A DNA stretch of 36,893 bases, taken from the NCBI GenBank assembly GCA_947088765.1, contig CAMUHU010000009.1, positions 1 to 36,893 of the forward strand, in the 5' to 3' direction. This document shows positions 7,457-15,838 of this stretch, in pieces (position 1 is the first letter of the stretch; each line of letters starts with the position of its first letter). Made by a program: the position numbers and the translations under genes. Under the pieces are notes generated by a model. That model was not told the origin of the DNA. It searched no databases and worked only from the letters and a program-made list of their open reading frames with translations. Source of the DNA: an uncultured Clostridium sp. GTDB lineage: Bacteria; Bacillota; Clostridia; TANB77; CAG-508.

Positions 7457-9494
7457 TGAATTTAAAAATACTCCTAGAAGAAGAGGACCAATGGGACCAG
7501 GAATGGGAGGTGCACCAGTAGAAAAAGCAAAAGACTTTAAAGTAGCAATGAAAAGGCTGTTTACAGAATTAAATAAATTTAGAATACTAATCATAATAGC
7601 ACTTTTACTAGCAACATTAGGTGCAATTCTTTCAATAAGTGCACCAAATAGATTATCAAAACTAACAGACGAAATATCTAAGGGGTTAGTAATAAATAGT
7701 GGCAATTTAGAAACACTTGGGCAACAAGTAATTACAAACTTTGAGAAAGGACAAATAGAAGAAGTTGAAATAGATGGTACAAAAATATCAGTAGAAGACC
7801 AAATGGAATTTTTAAATATAATGGGCAACATAGGAGAGGAAGCGACAGTAGAAAATGTATATAAAAAAATAGATGAAATGCCAGAATCAATTCAAGATGT
7901 AGTAAAACCATATATGAATTTAGAAGAAATAAAGAAAATATCATTATTCTTAGCAATCATATATATTACAAGTGCATTATTTATATTCATACAATCAATT
8001 TGTATGACAGATGTCTCAAACAAATTTGCAAAAGTTCTAAGAACTAGAATTTCTAAAAAAATAAATAGTTTACCACTAAGGTATTTTGATAAACACTCAA
8101 CAGGAGATATATTATCAAGAGTAACAAACGATGTAGATACAATAGCACAATCAATGAACCAATCATTAGCAACATTAGTAAGCAGTGTAACATTATTTAT
8201 AGGAACAATAATAATGATGTTTTACACAAACTGGATAATGGCAATAACAGCAATTTTAGCAAGCTTAATAGGATTTATACTAATGTTCTTAATATTAGGA
8301 AAATCACAAAAATATTTTGTATCAAGACAAGAAGAACTAGGAAACTTAAATGGACATATTGAAGAAATATATTCAGGATTAAATGTTGTAAAAGTATATA
8401 ATGGTAGAAAAGAAGCGGACAGAAAATTTGATGAATACAACAAAAAAGTATATGAAGCAAACAGAAAAAGTCAATTTTTGTCAGGACTAATGAATCCAAT
8501 AATGGCATTCATAGGTAACTTTGGATATGTTGCAGTATGTATAGTAGGTGCACTACTTACAATGAACAATATAATTTCATTTGGAGTAATAGTTGCATTT
8601 ATTACATATGTAAGACTATTTACAAATCCATTAAGTCAAATAGCACAAGCAATGACATCACTACAATCAACGGCAGCAGCAAGTGAAAGAGTATTTGAAT
8701 TTTTGGACGAAAAAGAAATGTCAAACCAAGAAGAAATCACAAAGACATTAAGAAAAGAAGAAGTAAAAGGAAAAATAGAATTTGAGAATATTGTATTCCA
8801 ATATGACAATAATGATAAACCGACAATACAAGGATTTAGTGCAGTTGCAGAACCAGGGCAAAAAATAGCAATAGTAGGACCAACAGGAGCAGGAAAAACA
8901 ACACTAGTAAACCTATTAATGAAATTTTATGATATAGACTCAGGAAATATAAAAATAGATGGAGTACCAACTACAGAATTAACAAGAGAAAACATACACG
9001 ATTTATTTACAATGGTATTACAAGACACATGGTTATTTGAAGGAACAATAAAAGAAAACATAATATACAATAGTAAGAATATAAGTGATGAGCAAATAGT
9101 AGAAGTATGTAAAACAGTAGGGTTACACCATTTTATAAAAACACTACCTAATGGATATAACTCAAAAATATCAGAAGATGACAGTGTATCAGCAGGTCAA
9201 AGACAATTATTAACAATTGCGAGAGGAATGATACAAAATGCACCATTCTTAATATTAGACGAAGCAACATCGAATGTAGACACGAGAACAGAGGAATTAG
9301 TACAAAAAGCAATGGATAAACTAACAGAAGGAAAAACATCATTCATAATAGCACATAGACTATCCACAATAAAAAATGCAGATTTAATATTAGTAATAGG
9401 AAATGGAAATATAGTAGAACAAGGAAATCATGAAGAACTAATAGAAAAAAATGGAGTATATGCAGAACTATATAATTCACAATTTGAACTTTAA
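7449..9494 (+). CDS. Heterodimeric ABC exporter, catalytic subunit
   Basis: The protein has 681 residues: a Gly/Pro/Arg-rich N-terminus (TPRRRGPMGPGMGGAP), an exporter membrane domain, and a C-terminal nucleotide-binding domain. Walker A is GPTGAGKT near 477, Walker B is LILDEATS with the catalytic Glu near 605, and the H-loop is IIAHR near 635. The signature reads SAGQRQ instead of SGGQ. These features complement the upstream subunit exactly: this protein brings the working Walker site and its partner the working signature. A polar insertion of about 90 residues between the first two helices (about 65-160) probably forms an extracellular cap. It is translated from a start that overlaps the upstream gene. 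Confidence 0.93.
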   Translation: MANEFKNTPRRRGPMGPGMGGAPVEKAKDFKVAMKRLFTELNKFRILIIIALLLATLGAILSISAPNRLSKLTDEISKGLVINSGNLETLGQQVITNFEKGQIEEVEIDGTKISVEDQMEFLNIMGNIGEEATVENVYKKIDEMPESIQDVVKPYMNLEEIKKISLFLAIIYITSALFIFIQSICMTDVSNKFAKVLRTRISKKINSLPLRYFDKHSTGDILSRVTNDVDTIAQSMNQSLATLVSSVTLFIGTIIMMFYTNWIMAITAILASLIGFILMFLILGKSQKYFVSRQEELGNLNGHIEEIYSGLNVVKVYNGRKEADRKFDEYNKKVYEANRKSQFLSGLMNPIMAFIGNFGYVAVCIVGALLTMNNIISFGVIVAFITYVRLFTNPLSQIAQAMTSLQSTAAASERVFEFLDEKEMSNQEEITKTLRKEEVKGKIEFENIVFQYDNNDKPTIQGFSAVAEPGQKIAIVGPTGAGKTTLVNLLMKFYDIDSGNIKIDGVPTTELTRENIHDLFTMVLQDTWLFEGTIKENIIYNSKNISDEQIVEVCKTVGLHHFIKTLPNGYNSKISEDDSVSAGQRQLLTIARGMIQNAPFLILDEATSNVDTRTEELVQKAMDKLTEGKTSFIIAHRLSTIKNADLILVIGNGNIVEQGNHEELIEKNGVYAELYNSQFEL

Positions 9495-9514
9495 TAAAAA
9501 ATTCACAAAAACTA

Positions 9515-9543
9515 TTGACAAATCACACAAAAAGGTGTAAAGT
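9515..9543 (+). promoter_or_regulatory. Promoter of the ylxM-ffh cluster
   Basis: TTGACA at 9515-9520 is 17 bp from TAAAGT at 9538-9543. In the leader, an 11-bp perfect inverted repeat (AATTATCAAAT at 9567-9577, ATTTGATAATT at 9589-9599) can form a hairpin upstream of ylxM. Confidence 0.6.
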
Positions 9544-9632
9544 ATATTAGCATTGCACTTATGATTAATTATCAAATTAAGAAAAATTATTTGATAATTT
9601 ATATGTACATTGGAGAGGAATGATATTAAAAA

Positions 9633-9980
9633 ATGGAAAAAAACGTTACAGTCAGTATCTTGTTAGATATCTATGGGAAGGTATTAACAGATAAGCAACA
9701 AGATGTCTTAGATTTATACTATAATGAAAATTTATCTTTAGCAGAAATTGCGGAAGAGATTGGGATAACAAGACAAGCAGTACACGACTGTATAGTGAAA
9801 GGAGAAAAAAAACTTTTTAATTTGGAGGAAAAACTGGGAATTATGAAAAAATTAGACAATCAAGAAAAACAATTACAAAAGATTTTATTAGAATTATCTC
9901 AGATTCAACAAAAAGACTCTGACAAACATATAAATGATATCATCGAAAATGTTGTGCGTGAATTGAATTGCTTAGTGTAG
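9633..9980 (+). CDS. ylxM: YlxM/UPF0122 helix-turn-helix protein, SRP-associated
   Basis: The protein has 115 residues with a sigma-70 region 4-like helix-turn-helix: LTDKQQDVLDLYYNENLSLAEIAEEIGITRQAVHDCIVKGEKKL. The family (about 110 residues) is nearly always encoded just before ffh, and in some Gram-positives YlxM modulates SRP activity. Here it precedes ffh by 12 bp. Stops in the same frame at 9621 and 9627 force the start to ATG 9633, leaving an unusually long 13-base gap after GGAGAGGA. Confidence 0.92.
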   Translation: MEKNVTVSILLDIYGKVLTDKQQDVLDLYYNENLSLAEIAEEIGITRQAVHDCIVKGEKKLFNLEEKLGIMKKLDNQEKQLQKILLELSQIQQKDSDKHINDIIENVVRELNCLV

Positions 9981-9992
9981 GAGGAAAAATCT

Positions 9993-11345
9993 ATGGCATT
10001 TGAAGGACTATCTTCAAGACTGCAAGAAATTACACGAAAATTAAAAGGAAAAGCAAGAATTACAGACAGTGATTTAAAAGAAATGTTAAGAGAAGTAAAA
10101 TTAGCATTATTAGAAGCAGATGTCAACTATAAAATAGTAAAAGACTTTATAAATACAATTCAGGAAAAAGCTCAAGGAGCTGATGTCTTAAAATCATTAA
10201 CACCAGGTCAACAAGTTATAAAAATAGTAAAAGATGAATTAGTAGAGCTTCTTGGTGGGACAGAAAGTAAAATAAACTTTACACCAAATCCACCAACAAT
10301 TATAATGTTAATAGGACTTCAAGGTTCAGGAAAAACAACAACTGCGGGAAAACTTGCAAATTTATTAAGAAAACAGGGAAAAAATCCATTATTGGTAGCA
10401 TGTGATGTATATAGACCAGCAGCAATAAAGCAATTACAGGTAGTAGGCGCAAGTCTAAATATACCAGTATTTGCAAATGAAGCCTCAAAAGATGTGGTAC
10501 ATATAGCAAAACAAGCACAAAATGTAGCCATGTCAAAACTAAATGATGTAATAATTTTAGACACAGCAGGACGATTACATATTGATGAAGCACTTATGGA
10601 AGAGCTAAAAAACTTAAAATCAAATGTAAAGCCACATGAAATATTATTAGTAGTAGACTCAATGACAGGTCAAGATGCAGTAAATGTAGCAACAAACTTT
10701 AACGAAACAGTAGGAATTGATGGAATAATACTTACAAAACTAGATGGAGACACAAGAGGCGGAGCTGCACTATCAGTAAAAAACGTTACAGGAAGACCAA
10801 TAAAATTTGCAGCAACAGGAGAAAAATTAAGTGATATAGAACCATTTCATCCAGAGAGAATGGCATCAAGAATTTTAGGAATGGGTGATGTATTATCAAT
10901 AATAGAAAAAGCAGAAGAAGCATATGACGAAGAAGAAGCATTAAAGCTAGAAAAAAAATTAAGAAAGCAAGAATTTGACTTAGATGACTATTTAGCTCAG
11001 CTAAGGCAAATAAAAAAAATGGGTTCATTTTCATCATTACTAAAAATGGTACCAGGAGCAAACAAACTTGGAGACATAAAAATAGATGACAAAGAATTCA
11101 TAAGAATAGAAGCAATAATATGCTCAATGACTGCAAAAGAAAGAAGAAACTCAAAAATATTAAACGCAAGTAGAAGAATAAGAATAGCAAAAGGTTCAGG
11201 AACATCAGTGCAAGAAGTAAATAAATTCATAAAATCATTTGAAATGACACAAAAAATGATGAAACAAATGCAAAACAAAAAAGGTGGTTTCAATAAAATG
11301 CTAAAAGGAATGAATCCAAATGATTTAAAGAATTTTAAATTATAA
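9993..11345 (+). CDS. ffh: Signal recognition particle protein Ffh
   Basis: The protein has 450 residues, the usual length. It has an N domain, then a GTPase domain with G1 GLQGSGKTT near residue 108, DVYRPAAIKQLQ, DTAGRLH and TKLDGD. A C-terminal M domain carries the IRRIAKGSGT-type RNA-binding segment (SRRIRIAKGSGTSVQEVN) and a Met-rich end (MTQKMMKQMQNKKGGFNKML). It binds 4.5S/SRP RNA and signal peptides and delivers ribosomes to FtsY. The ribosome binding site is AGGAGG. It is cotranscribed with ylxM and probably with the ribosomal genes downstream. Confidence 0.98.
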   Translation: MAFEGLSSRLQEITRKLKGKARITDSDLKEMLREVKLALLEADVNYKIVKDFINTIQEKAQGADVLKSLTPGQQVIKIVKDELVELLGGTESKINFTPNPPTIIMLIGLQGSGKTTTAGKLANLLRKQGKNPLLVACDVYRPAAIKQLQVVGASLNIPVFANEASKDVVHIAKQAQNVAMSKLNDVIILDTAGRLHIDEALMEELKNLKSNVKPHEILLVVDSMTGQDAVNVATNFNETVGIDGIILTKLDGDTRGGAALSVKNVTGRPIKFAATGEKLSDIEPFHPERMASRILGMGDVLSIIEKAEEAYDEEEALKLEKKLRKQEFDLDDYLAQLRQIKKMGSFSSLLKMVPGANKLGDIKIDDKEFIRIEAIICSMTAKERRNSKILNASRRIRIAKGSGTSVQEVNKFIKSFEMTQKMMKQMQNKKGGFNKMLKGMNPNDLKNFKL

Positions 11346-11390
11346 TTTGTTATTAAATTTATAAATATATAACAAAATGTGGCTTTGCCA

Positions 11391-11418
11391 CACGGGCGAT
11401 TACTAATCGTCCCTACTA
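11391..11418 (-). repeat. TGTAGGGG-family repeat, inverted, in rpsP leader
   Basis: Read on the - strand this is TAGTAGGGACGAT, a short loop, then ATCGCCCGTG, very like the copy at 27544. The stem is GGGCGAT at 11394-11400 with ATCGTCC at 11406-11412. Directly upstream is a separate hairpin, TGTGGC-TTT-GCCACA at 11378-11392. Both lie between ffh and rpsP, a few bases before the rpsP ribosome binding site. Confidence 0.75.
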
Positions 11419-11434
11419 GGGAGGTGAAAAAATA

Positions 11435-11671
11435 ATGGTAAAAATAAGATTACAAAGAGAAGGAAAGAAAAAATCTCCTTTCTATCATATAGTTGTTGCA
11501 GATTCTAAATCTCCAAGAGATGGTAAAATAATAGAGCAAATTGGAACATATAATCCAATGACAACTCCTGCAACAATAGTTTTAGATAAAACAAAAGCAG
11601 AAGAATGGATGAAAAAAGGTGCACAACCTACAGATACAGTAAAGGCTTTAATTAATAAAATTGAAAAATAA
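11435..11671 (+). CDS. rpsP: 30S ribosomal protein S16
   Basis: The protein has 78 residues and starts [41 protein letters not shown], the diagnostic bS16 N-terminus. It assembles early with 16S rRNA in the 30S body. The ribosome binding site GGGAGGTGA is strong. It is followed by khpA, rimM and trmD in the common Firmicute order. Confidence 0.97.
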   Translation: MVKIRLQREGKKKSPFYHIVVADSKSPRDGKIIEQIGTYNPMTTPATIVLDKTKAEEWMKKGAQPTDTVKALINKIEK

Positions 11672-11701
11672 TATATGCTTTAGGAAGGAATGTGACTAGA
11701 A

Positions 11702-11932
11702 ATGAAAGAAATATTAGAAACGATACTAAAAAATCTTGTTGAAAATGTTAACGCAATATCAATAAATCAAGTAGAAAAAGATAAATTAACAGTTTTTGAA
11801 GTAAAAGTTGCACCTGAGGATATGGGAAAAGTTATAGGAAAAGAAGGAAAAATTGCAAAAGCAATTAGAAATATTATAAGAGCAGTTGGTGCTAGAGAAC
11901 ATAAAAAAATTGCAGTAGAATTCATAGATTAG
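11702..11932 (+). CDS. khpA: KH domain RNA-binding protein KhpA
   Basis: The protein has 76 residues and is a single KH domain with the GxxG loop in VIGKEGKIAKAIRNIIRAVG (YlqC/KhpA family). It binds RNA and in Gram-positives works with KhpB, influencing cell elongation and sRNA/mRNA biology. Its place between rpsP and rimM is the family's usual location. The SD GGAAGGA lies 12 bases from the ATG, longer than usual. Confidence 0.93.
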   Translation: MKEILETILKNLVENVNAISINQVEKDKLTVFEVKVAPEDMGKVIGKEGKIAKAIRNIIRAVGAREHKKIAVEFID

Positions 11933-11949
11933 GAAGAGGAGCTTAGTAT

Positions 11950-12456
11950 ATGAACGACTTTCTAGAAATAGGTCAAATAGTTAATTCATATGGAATAAAA
12001 GGTTTTTTTAAGGTTGTACCATTTACAGATGACATTACTAGATTTGATAATTTGAAAAACATTTATATTGAAAAAAATAAGCAATTAGAAAAGAAGGAAA
12101 TCGAAGAAGTCAAATATCATAAAAATTTAGTTTTATTGAAAATTAAAGGTATAGATGATATTAATGAAACTGAGCAATATAAAAATTGCTATCTAAAAAT
12201 AGATAGGGAAAATGCAGTCAAACTTCCAGAAGATACTTATTTTATAACAGATATAATTGGAATACAAGTATTTACAGAAGAAGGAGAGTTTTTAGGAAAT
12301 ATAACAGATGTATTTCCAACAGGAAGTAATGATGTATATGTTATAAAAGACGAACTAGGAAAGCAAATACTTTTACCAGCAATAGCAGAAGTAATAAAAA
12401 AAGTAGATGTTATAGCAAAAAAAATGACAGTTAAATTAATAACAGGACTAATTTAG
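11950..12456 (+). CDS. rimM: Ribosome maturation factor RimM
   Basis: The protein has 168 residues: an N-terminal beta barrel (EIGQIVNSYGIKGFFKVVPFTDDITRF) and a C-terminal PRC-barrel (ITDIIGIQVFTEEGEFLGNITDVFPTGSNDVYVI...LLPAIAEVIKKVD). RimM aids maturation of the 30S head and binds S19. Length and context (just before trmD) are normal. The ribosome binding site is GGAAGAGGAG. Confidence 0.96.
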   Translation: MNDFLEIGQIVNSYGIKGFFKVVPFTDDITRFDNLKNIYIEKNKQLEKKEIEEVKYHKNLVLLKIKGIDDINETEQYKNCYLKIDRENAVKLPEDTYFITDIIGIQVFTEEGEFLGNITDVFPTGSNDVYVIKDELGKQILLPAIAEVIKKVDVIAKKMTVKLITGLI

Positions 12457-12465
12457 GAGAAAAAT

Positions 12466-13140
12466 ATGAAATTTAGTGTATTAACACTTTTTCCAGAAAT
12501 GTTTTCAGCATTAGATGAAAGTATAATAGGAAGAGCAAAAGAAAAGAAACTAATAGACATTGGACTAATAAATATTAGAGACTTTTCAAAAGATAAGCAC
12601 AAAAAAGTTGATGATACTCCATATGGTGGAGGAGCAGGAATGATATTAATGCCAGATATTGTATATAATGCTTATAAATCAATAAATGATGAAAAAGCAA
12701 AAGTAATATATTTATCTCCACAAGGAAAAGTATTTAATCAAAGAAAAGTACAAGAACTTTCAAAAGAAAATCATCTTATATTACTATGTGGACATTATGA
12801 AGGAATAGACCAAAGAGTTATAGATGAAATTGTTGACGAAGAAATTTCGATAGGAGATTATGTTTTAACTGGTGGAGAAATACCGGCAATGGTCTTAATT
12901 GATTCAATATCAAGATATGTTGAAGGAGTATTAAGAAAAGAATCCACACAAGAAGAATCATTTTCAAACGGATTATTAGAATATCCGCAATATACAAGAC
13001 CAGAGAAATTCTTAGAGCATGAAATTCCAGAAATATTAAAAAGTGGGCACCATGAAAACATAGATAAATGGAGAAAAGAAAAATCGTTAGAAATAACAAT
13101 GGTCAAAAGACCAGACTTAATAATAAAGAAGGAGGATTAA
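12466..13140 (+). CDS. trmD: tRNA (guanine37-N1)-methyltransferase TrmD
   Basis: The protein has 224 residues. It is a SPOUT-class methyltransferase with a trefoil knot that binds S-adenosylmethionine. Motifs include FSVLTLFPEMF, DDTPYGGGAGMILMPD, LCGHYEGIDQRV and SIGDYVLTGGE; the C-terminal domain is RPEKFLEHEIPEILKSGHHENIDKWR. It makes m1G37 in tRNAs reading CNN and some other codons, preventing +1 frameshifts. It begins 9 bp after rimM. Confidence 0.98.
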   Translation: MKFSVLTLFPEMFSALDESIIGRAKEKKLIDIGLINIRDFSKDKHKKVDDTPYGGGAGMILMPDIVYNAYKSINDEKAKVIYLSPQGKVFNQRKVQELSKENHLILLCGHYEGIDQRVIDEIVDEEISIGDYVLTGGEIPAMVLIDSISRYVEGVLRKESTQEESFSNGLLEYPQYTRPEKFLEHEIPEILKSGHHENIDKWRKEKSLEITMVKRPDLIIKKED

Positions 13141-13143
13141 AAA

Positions 13144-13689
13144 ATGGACGTAATAAAAGCCATTGAACACGAGCAATTAAAAGAAACAGTTCCAGTATTA
13201 GACGTAGGAAATACTGTAAGAGTTTCTGTTAAAATTAAAGAAGGCGAAAAAGAAAGAATACAAGTCTTTGAAGGAATTATAATAAAAAAACAAGGTGGAG
13301 GATTAAACGAAACATTTACTGTAAGAAAAATCTCTTATGGAGTAGGTGTTGAAAAAACATTTTTACTACACTCACCAATGGTAGAAAAAGTTGAAGTTGT
13401 AAGAGTAGGAAAAGCTAGACGTGCAAAACTAAACTATCTAAGAGAGAGAATAGGAAAAGATGCTAAGACTAAAGAAAAAGTTGGAGCAAGAATAGAAAAT
13501 AAAGTAGTAGTATTAAAAGAAGCAATTGATGAAACTGCTGAAACTATTGAAGAAGCTGTAGAAACAGAAGAAGTAATAGAAAATGTAGAAGCAGTAGAAA
13601 CAAATAATGTAGAAACAGTAGAAAACGTAGAAGCAGTAGAACCTGCAAAAACAGAAGAAAATAATGATGAAAAAACATCAAACGAATAA
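13144..13689 (+). CDS. rplS: 50S ribosomal protein L19 with long acidic C-terminal tail
   Basis: The first ~115 residues are a standard bL19: [33 protein letters not shown]...[76 protein letters not shown]. Typical L19 ends around here. This one carries about 60 further residues, almost all Glu, Val, Ala, Thr and Asn, with NVEAVE/NVETVE repeats, giving a strongly acidic and probably disordered tail. It starts 3 bp after trmD behind AAGGAGG. No frameshift is seen where the tail joins. Confidence 0.95.
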   Translation: MDVIKAIEHEQLKETVPVLDVGNTVRVSVKIKEGEKERIQVFEGIIIKKQGGGLNETFTVRKISYGVGVEKTFLLHSPMVEKVEVVRVGKARRAKLNYLRERIGKDAKTKEKVGARIENKVVVLKEAIDETAETIEEAVETEEVIENVEAVETNNVETVENVEAVEPAKTEENNDEKTSNE

Positions 13690-13706
13690 TAATCTTTGAA
13701 TTGAAC

Positions 13707-13731
13707 TGTAGGGGCACATTGCATGTGCCCC
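13707..13731 (+). repeat. TGTAGGGG palindromic repeat after rplS
   Basis: A perfect 9-bp stem, GGGGCACAT at 13711-13719 with ATGTGCCCC at 13723-13731, with a 3-base loop and the TGTA flank at 13707-13710. It ends in CTTAAAA without a T-tract. Confidence 0.85.
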
Positions 13732-13769
13732 TTAAAAAACAGGTAAACAAGAAAGGATGATAAGAAATA

Positions 13770-14540
13770 ATGAAAATCTTAGCAGTAGGAGACTTAATAG
13801 GAGAAAGTGGCTTAAATAAAGCCAAAGAAATTATAAAAGAATTAAAAGAAAAAGAAAATATAGATTTCATAATCGTAAATGGAGAAAATGTTGCAGAAGG
13901 AATGGGAATTACATTAAAACACTTTAATAATATATTATCAATAGGAGCTAATGTAGTAACTATGGGAAATCATACATGGGCAAAAAAAGACATATTCAGT
14001 TTTATCAATCATGAACAATTAATAAGACCAGCAAACTATCCAGAAGGGGTACCAGGAAAAGGATATATTATTTGTAAATGTAAAGATAAAAAAATAGGAG
14101 TTATAAATCTAATAGGAAGAACAGAAATGGGAATTCTAACTGAAAATCCTTTTGTAATAGGAAGAAAAATAGCAGAAGAAATAAAAAAAGAAGTAGATAT
14201 AATAATAGTAGATTTTCATGCAGAAGCAACAGCAGAAAAAGTAGCAATGGGAAACTATTTAGATGGAACAGCAACAGTAGTCTATGGAACTCATACACAT
14301 GTACAAACATCAGATGATAGAATATTACCAAAAGGAACAGGATACTTAACAGACATTGGAATGACAGGACCTAAAAACTCTGTAATAGGAATGGATATAG
14401 AAGCATCACTAAAAAGATTTGTAACAACTCTTCCAGAAAGATATAAAATGGCAGAAGGTGAATGTATATTTAATGGGTGTATTTTCGATATAAATGACGA
14501 AACATGTCAAGTTGATAAAATTACTAGAATTTATCTGTAG
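13770..14540 (+). CDS. ymdB: YmdB-family metallophosphoesterase (TIGR00282)
   Basis: The protein has 256 residues, close to the family length. Metal ligands are visible in order: GDLIG (Asp near 7), VNGENVAEG (Glu/Asn), MGNHTW (Asn/His), DFHAEATAEK (His) and GTHTHVQTSD (two His). In Bacillus the relative YmdB is a di-iron 2',3'- and 3',5'-cyclic nucleotide phosphodiesterase affecting biofilm/motility decisions. In many Firmicutes it sits close to rny and spoVS; here spoVS is next, 170 bp downstream. SD AAAGGA is 12 bases from the ATG. Confidence 0.9.
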   Translation: MKILAVGDLIGESGLNKAKEIIKELKEKENIDFIIVNGENVAEGMGITLKHFNNILSIGANVVTMGNHTWAKKDIFSFINHEQLIRPANYPEGVPGKGYIICKCKDKKIGVINLIGRTEMGILTENPFVIGRKIAEEIKKEVDIIIVDFHAEATAEKVAMGNYLDGTATVVYGTHTHVQTSDDRILPKGTGYLTDIGMTGPKNSVIGMDIEASLKRFVTTLPERYKMAEGECIFNGCIFDINDETCQVDKITRIYL

Positions 14541-14710
14541 AAAAAGCGTGAAAGTTGTATAATAATGAAGATGAAAACTTCCATAAATTTCCAATAATAT
14601 ATAGACATATAGCCTCAAAAGTATTATAAATATAGTTGTCAAATACAGGAAATCAAATTTCCTAAATGTATTAAAAAGAAATAAAAATTAAATTAAAGGA
14701 GGCACAAACA
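14541..14710 (+). other. ymdB-spoVS intergenic region
   Basis: No gene is seen. A TATAAT-like box with a G preceding lies at 14557-14563 (TTGTATAAT) but lacks a convincing -35. A 7-bp stem AGGAAAT-CAA-ATTTCCT near 14647-14663, with ATACA/TGTAT flanks, could form a hairpin in the spoVS leader. The strong AAAGGAGG belongs to spoVS. Confidence 0.4.
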
Positions 14711-14974
14711 ATGGAAGTTTTAAAAATCTCATCAAAATCAAATCCAAATTCAGTAGCAGGAGCAATTGCTGGATTGGTGAAAGAAAATAGTAGAGCAGAA
14801 ATGCAAGCTATAGGTGCAGGAGCACTAAATCAAGCAATAAAAGCAGTTGCAATAGCGAGAGGATTTGTAGCACCATCAGGAGTCGATCTAGTATGTGTAC
14901 CAGCATTTGCAGAGGTAGAAGTAGAAGGGGAAGACAGAACAGGAATAAAAATTCTTGTAGAATCAAGAGTTTAA
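14711..14974 (+). CDS. spoVS: Stage V sporulation protein S
   Basis: The protein has 87 residues, the normal length. It has the conserved sequence MEVLKISSKSNPNSVAGAIAGLVKE, then a Gly/Ala-rich ALNQAIKAVAIARGFVAPSG and a C-terminal VEVEGEDRTGIKILVESR. SpoVS is an Alba-like small protein needed for normal stage V (coat/cortex) development in Bacillus and conserved in spore-forming clostridia. Its presence supports a sporulating lineage, though it also occurs in some non-spore-formers. A perfect 18-bp terminator hairpin follows. Confidence 0.97.
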   Translation: MEVLKISSKSNPNSVAGAIAGLVKENSRAEMQAIGAGALNQAIKAVAIARGFVAPSGVDLVCVPAFAEVEVEGEDRTGIKILVESRV

Positions 14975-14987
14975 TATATATCTAATG

Positions 14988-15025
14988 AAAGAAAGAGGAG
15001 TCGATATATCGACTCCTCTTTCTTT
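14988..15025 (+). terminator. Terminator after spoVS, 18-bp perfect inverted repeat
   Basis: The arms at 14988-15005 and 15008-15025 are exact reverse complements with a 2-base centre. The left arm is purine-rich (AAAGAAAGAGGAGTCGAT) and the right ends in CTCTTTCTTT. A short AAAAATTTTT follows. It may work in both directions. Confidence 0.8.
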
Positions 15026-15044
15026 GGAAAAATTTTTGTATAAT

Positions 15045-15073
15045 TTGACATATAATAAAAATACCAATATAAT
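15045..15073 (+). promoter_or_regulatory. Consensus sigma-A promoter for thiN
   Basis: TTGACA (15045-15050) and TATAAT (15068-15073) are both perfect and 17 bp apart, 25 bp before the thiN start. Confidence 0.85.
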
Positions 15074-15097
15074 GTATACAAACATGTAGGAGGAGAT

Positions 15098-15745
15098 ATG
15101 AAAACTCTAATAGTAACAGGAGGAAACATAGAAAAACAATTCTTATTAAAAACGATAAAAGAAAGAGAATTTGAAACTATAATAGCTGTAGATAATGGAT
15201 TAAAAGCACTAAATGAAATAAATATAAATCCACAACATATAGTAGGAGACTTTGACACAATAAAAAGTGAAATTTTAGACAAATATAAAGAAAATAAATC
15301 AATAAAAATACATGAGTTCAATCCAATAAAAGATAACACAGATACAGACATTGCAATAAGACTAGCAATAGAATTAAAAAGTGATGAAATAACAATAATT
15401 GGAGCTATAGGAACAAGAATAGATCATGTTTTAGGCAACATTCAGGTATTAAAATATGCACTAGACAGTAACATAAAATGTAGAATAATAGACGAAAACA
15501 ATGAAATACAATTAATAGATAAAACTACAATTATAAAGAAAAAAGACATAACAAAAAAATATATATCATTAATTCCATTAACCGAAAAAGTAGAACACAT
15601 AAACTTAAAAGGATTCAAATACGAGTTAAAAAATGGAACATTAACTATTGGTTCAAGCTTAGGGATAAGTAATGAAATATCAAAAGAAGAAGCAATAATA
15701 GAATTTGATAATGGAATTTTAATAATGATAAATTCAAAAGATTAA
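15098..15745 (+). CDS. thiN: Thiamine pyrophosphokinase
   Basis: The protein has 215 residues. ThiN transfers pyrophosphate from ATP to thiamine, giving the cofactor TPP. Family features include an N-terminal Rossmann-like part (IIAVDNGLKAL, HIVGDFDTIK), the conserved DNTDTDIAIRLAIELKSDEITIIGAIGTRIDHVLGNI, and a C-terminal beta domain (YISLIPLTEKVEHINLKGFKYEL, SLGISNEI). It often follows rsgA-rpe in Firmicutes, but here it stands alone behind its own promoter. The ribosome binding site is AGGAGG. Confidence 0.94.
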   Translation: MKTLIVTGGNIEKQFLLKTIKEREFETIIAVDNGLKALNEININPQHIVGDFDTIKSEILDKYKENKSIKIHEFNPIKDNTDTDIAIRLAIELKSDEITIIGAIGTRIDHVLGNIQVLKYALDSNIKCRIIDENNEIQLIDKTTIIKKKDITKKYISLIPLTEKVEHINLKGFKYELKNGTLTIGSSLGISNEISKEEAIIEFDNGILIMINSKD

Positions 15746-15838
15746 AATATAGAACAAATAGAAGAAAAAGCAAGAAATAATTAGTAACAATAATTTCTCA
15801 GGAAACGTTTTTATCTAGGAAGGAATGATTGCAGTAAA

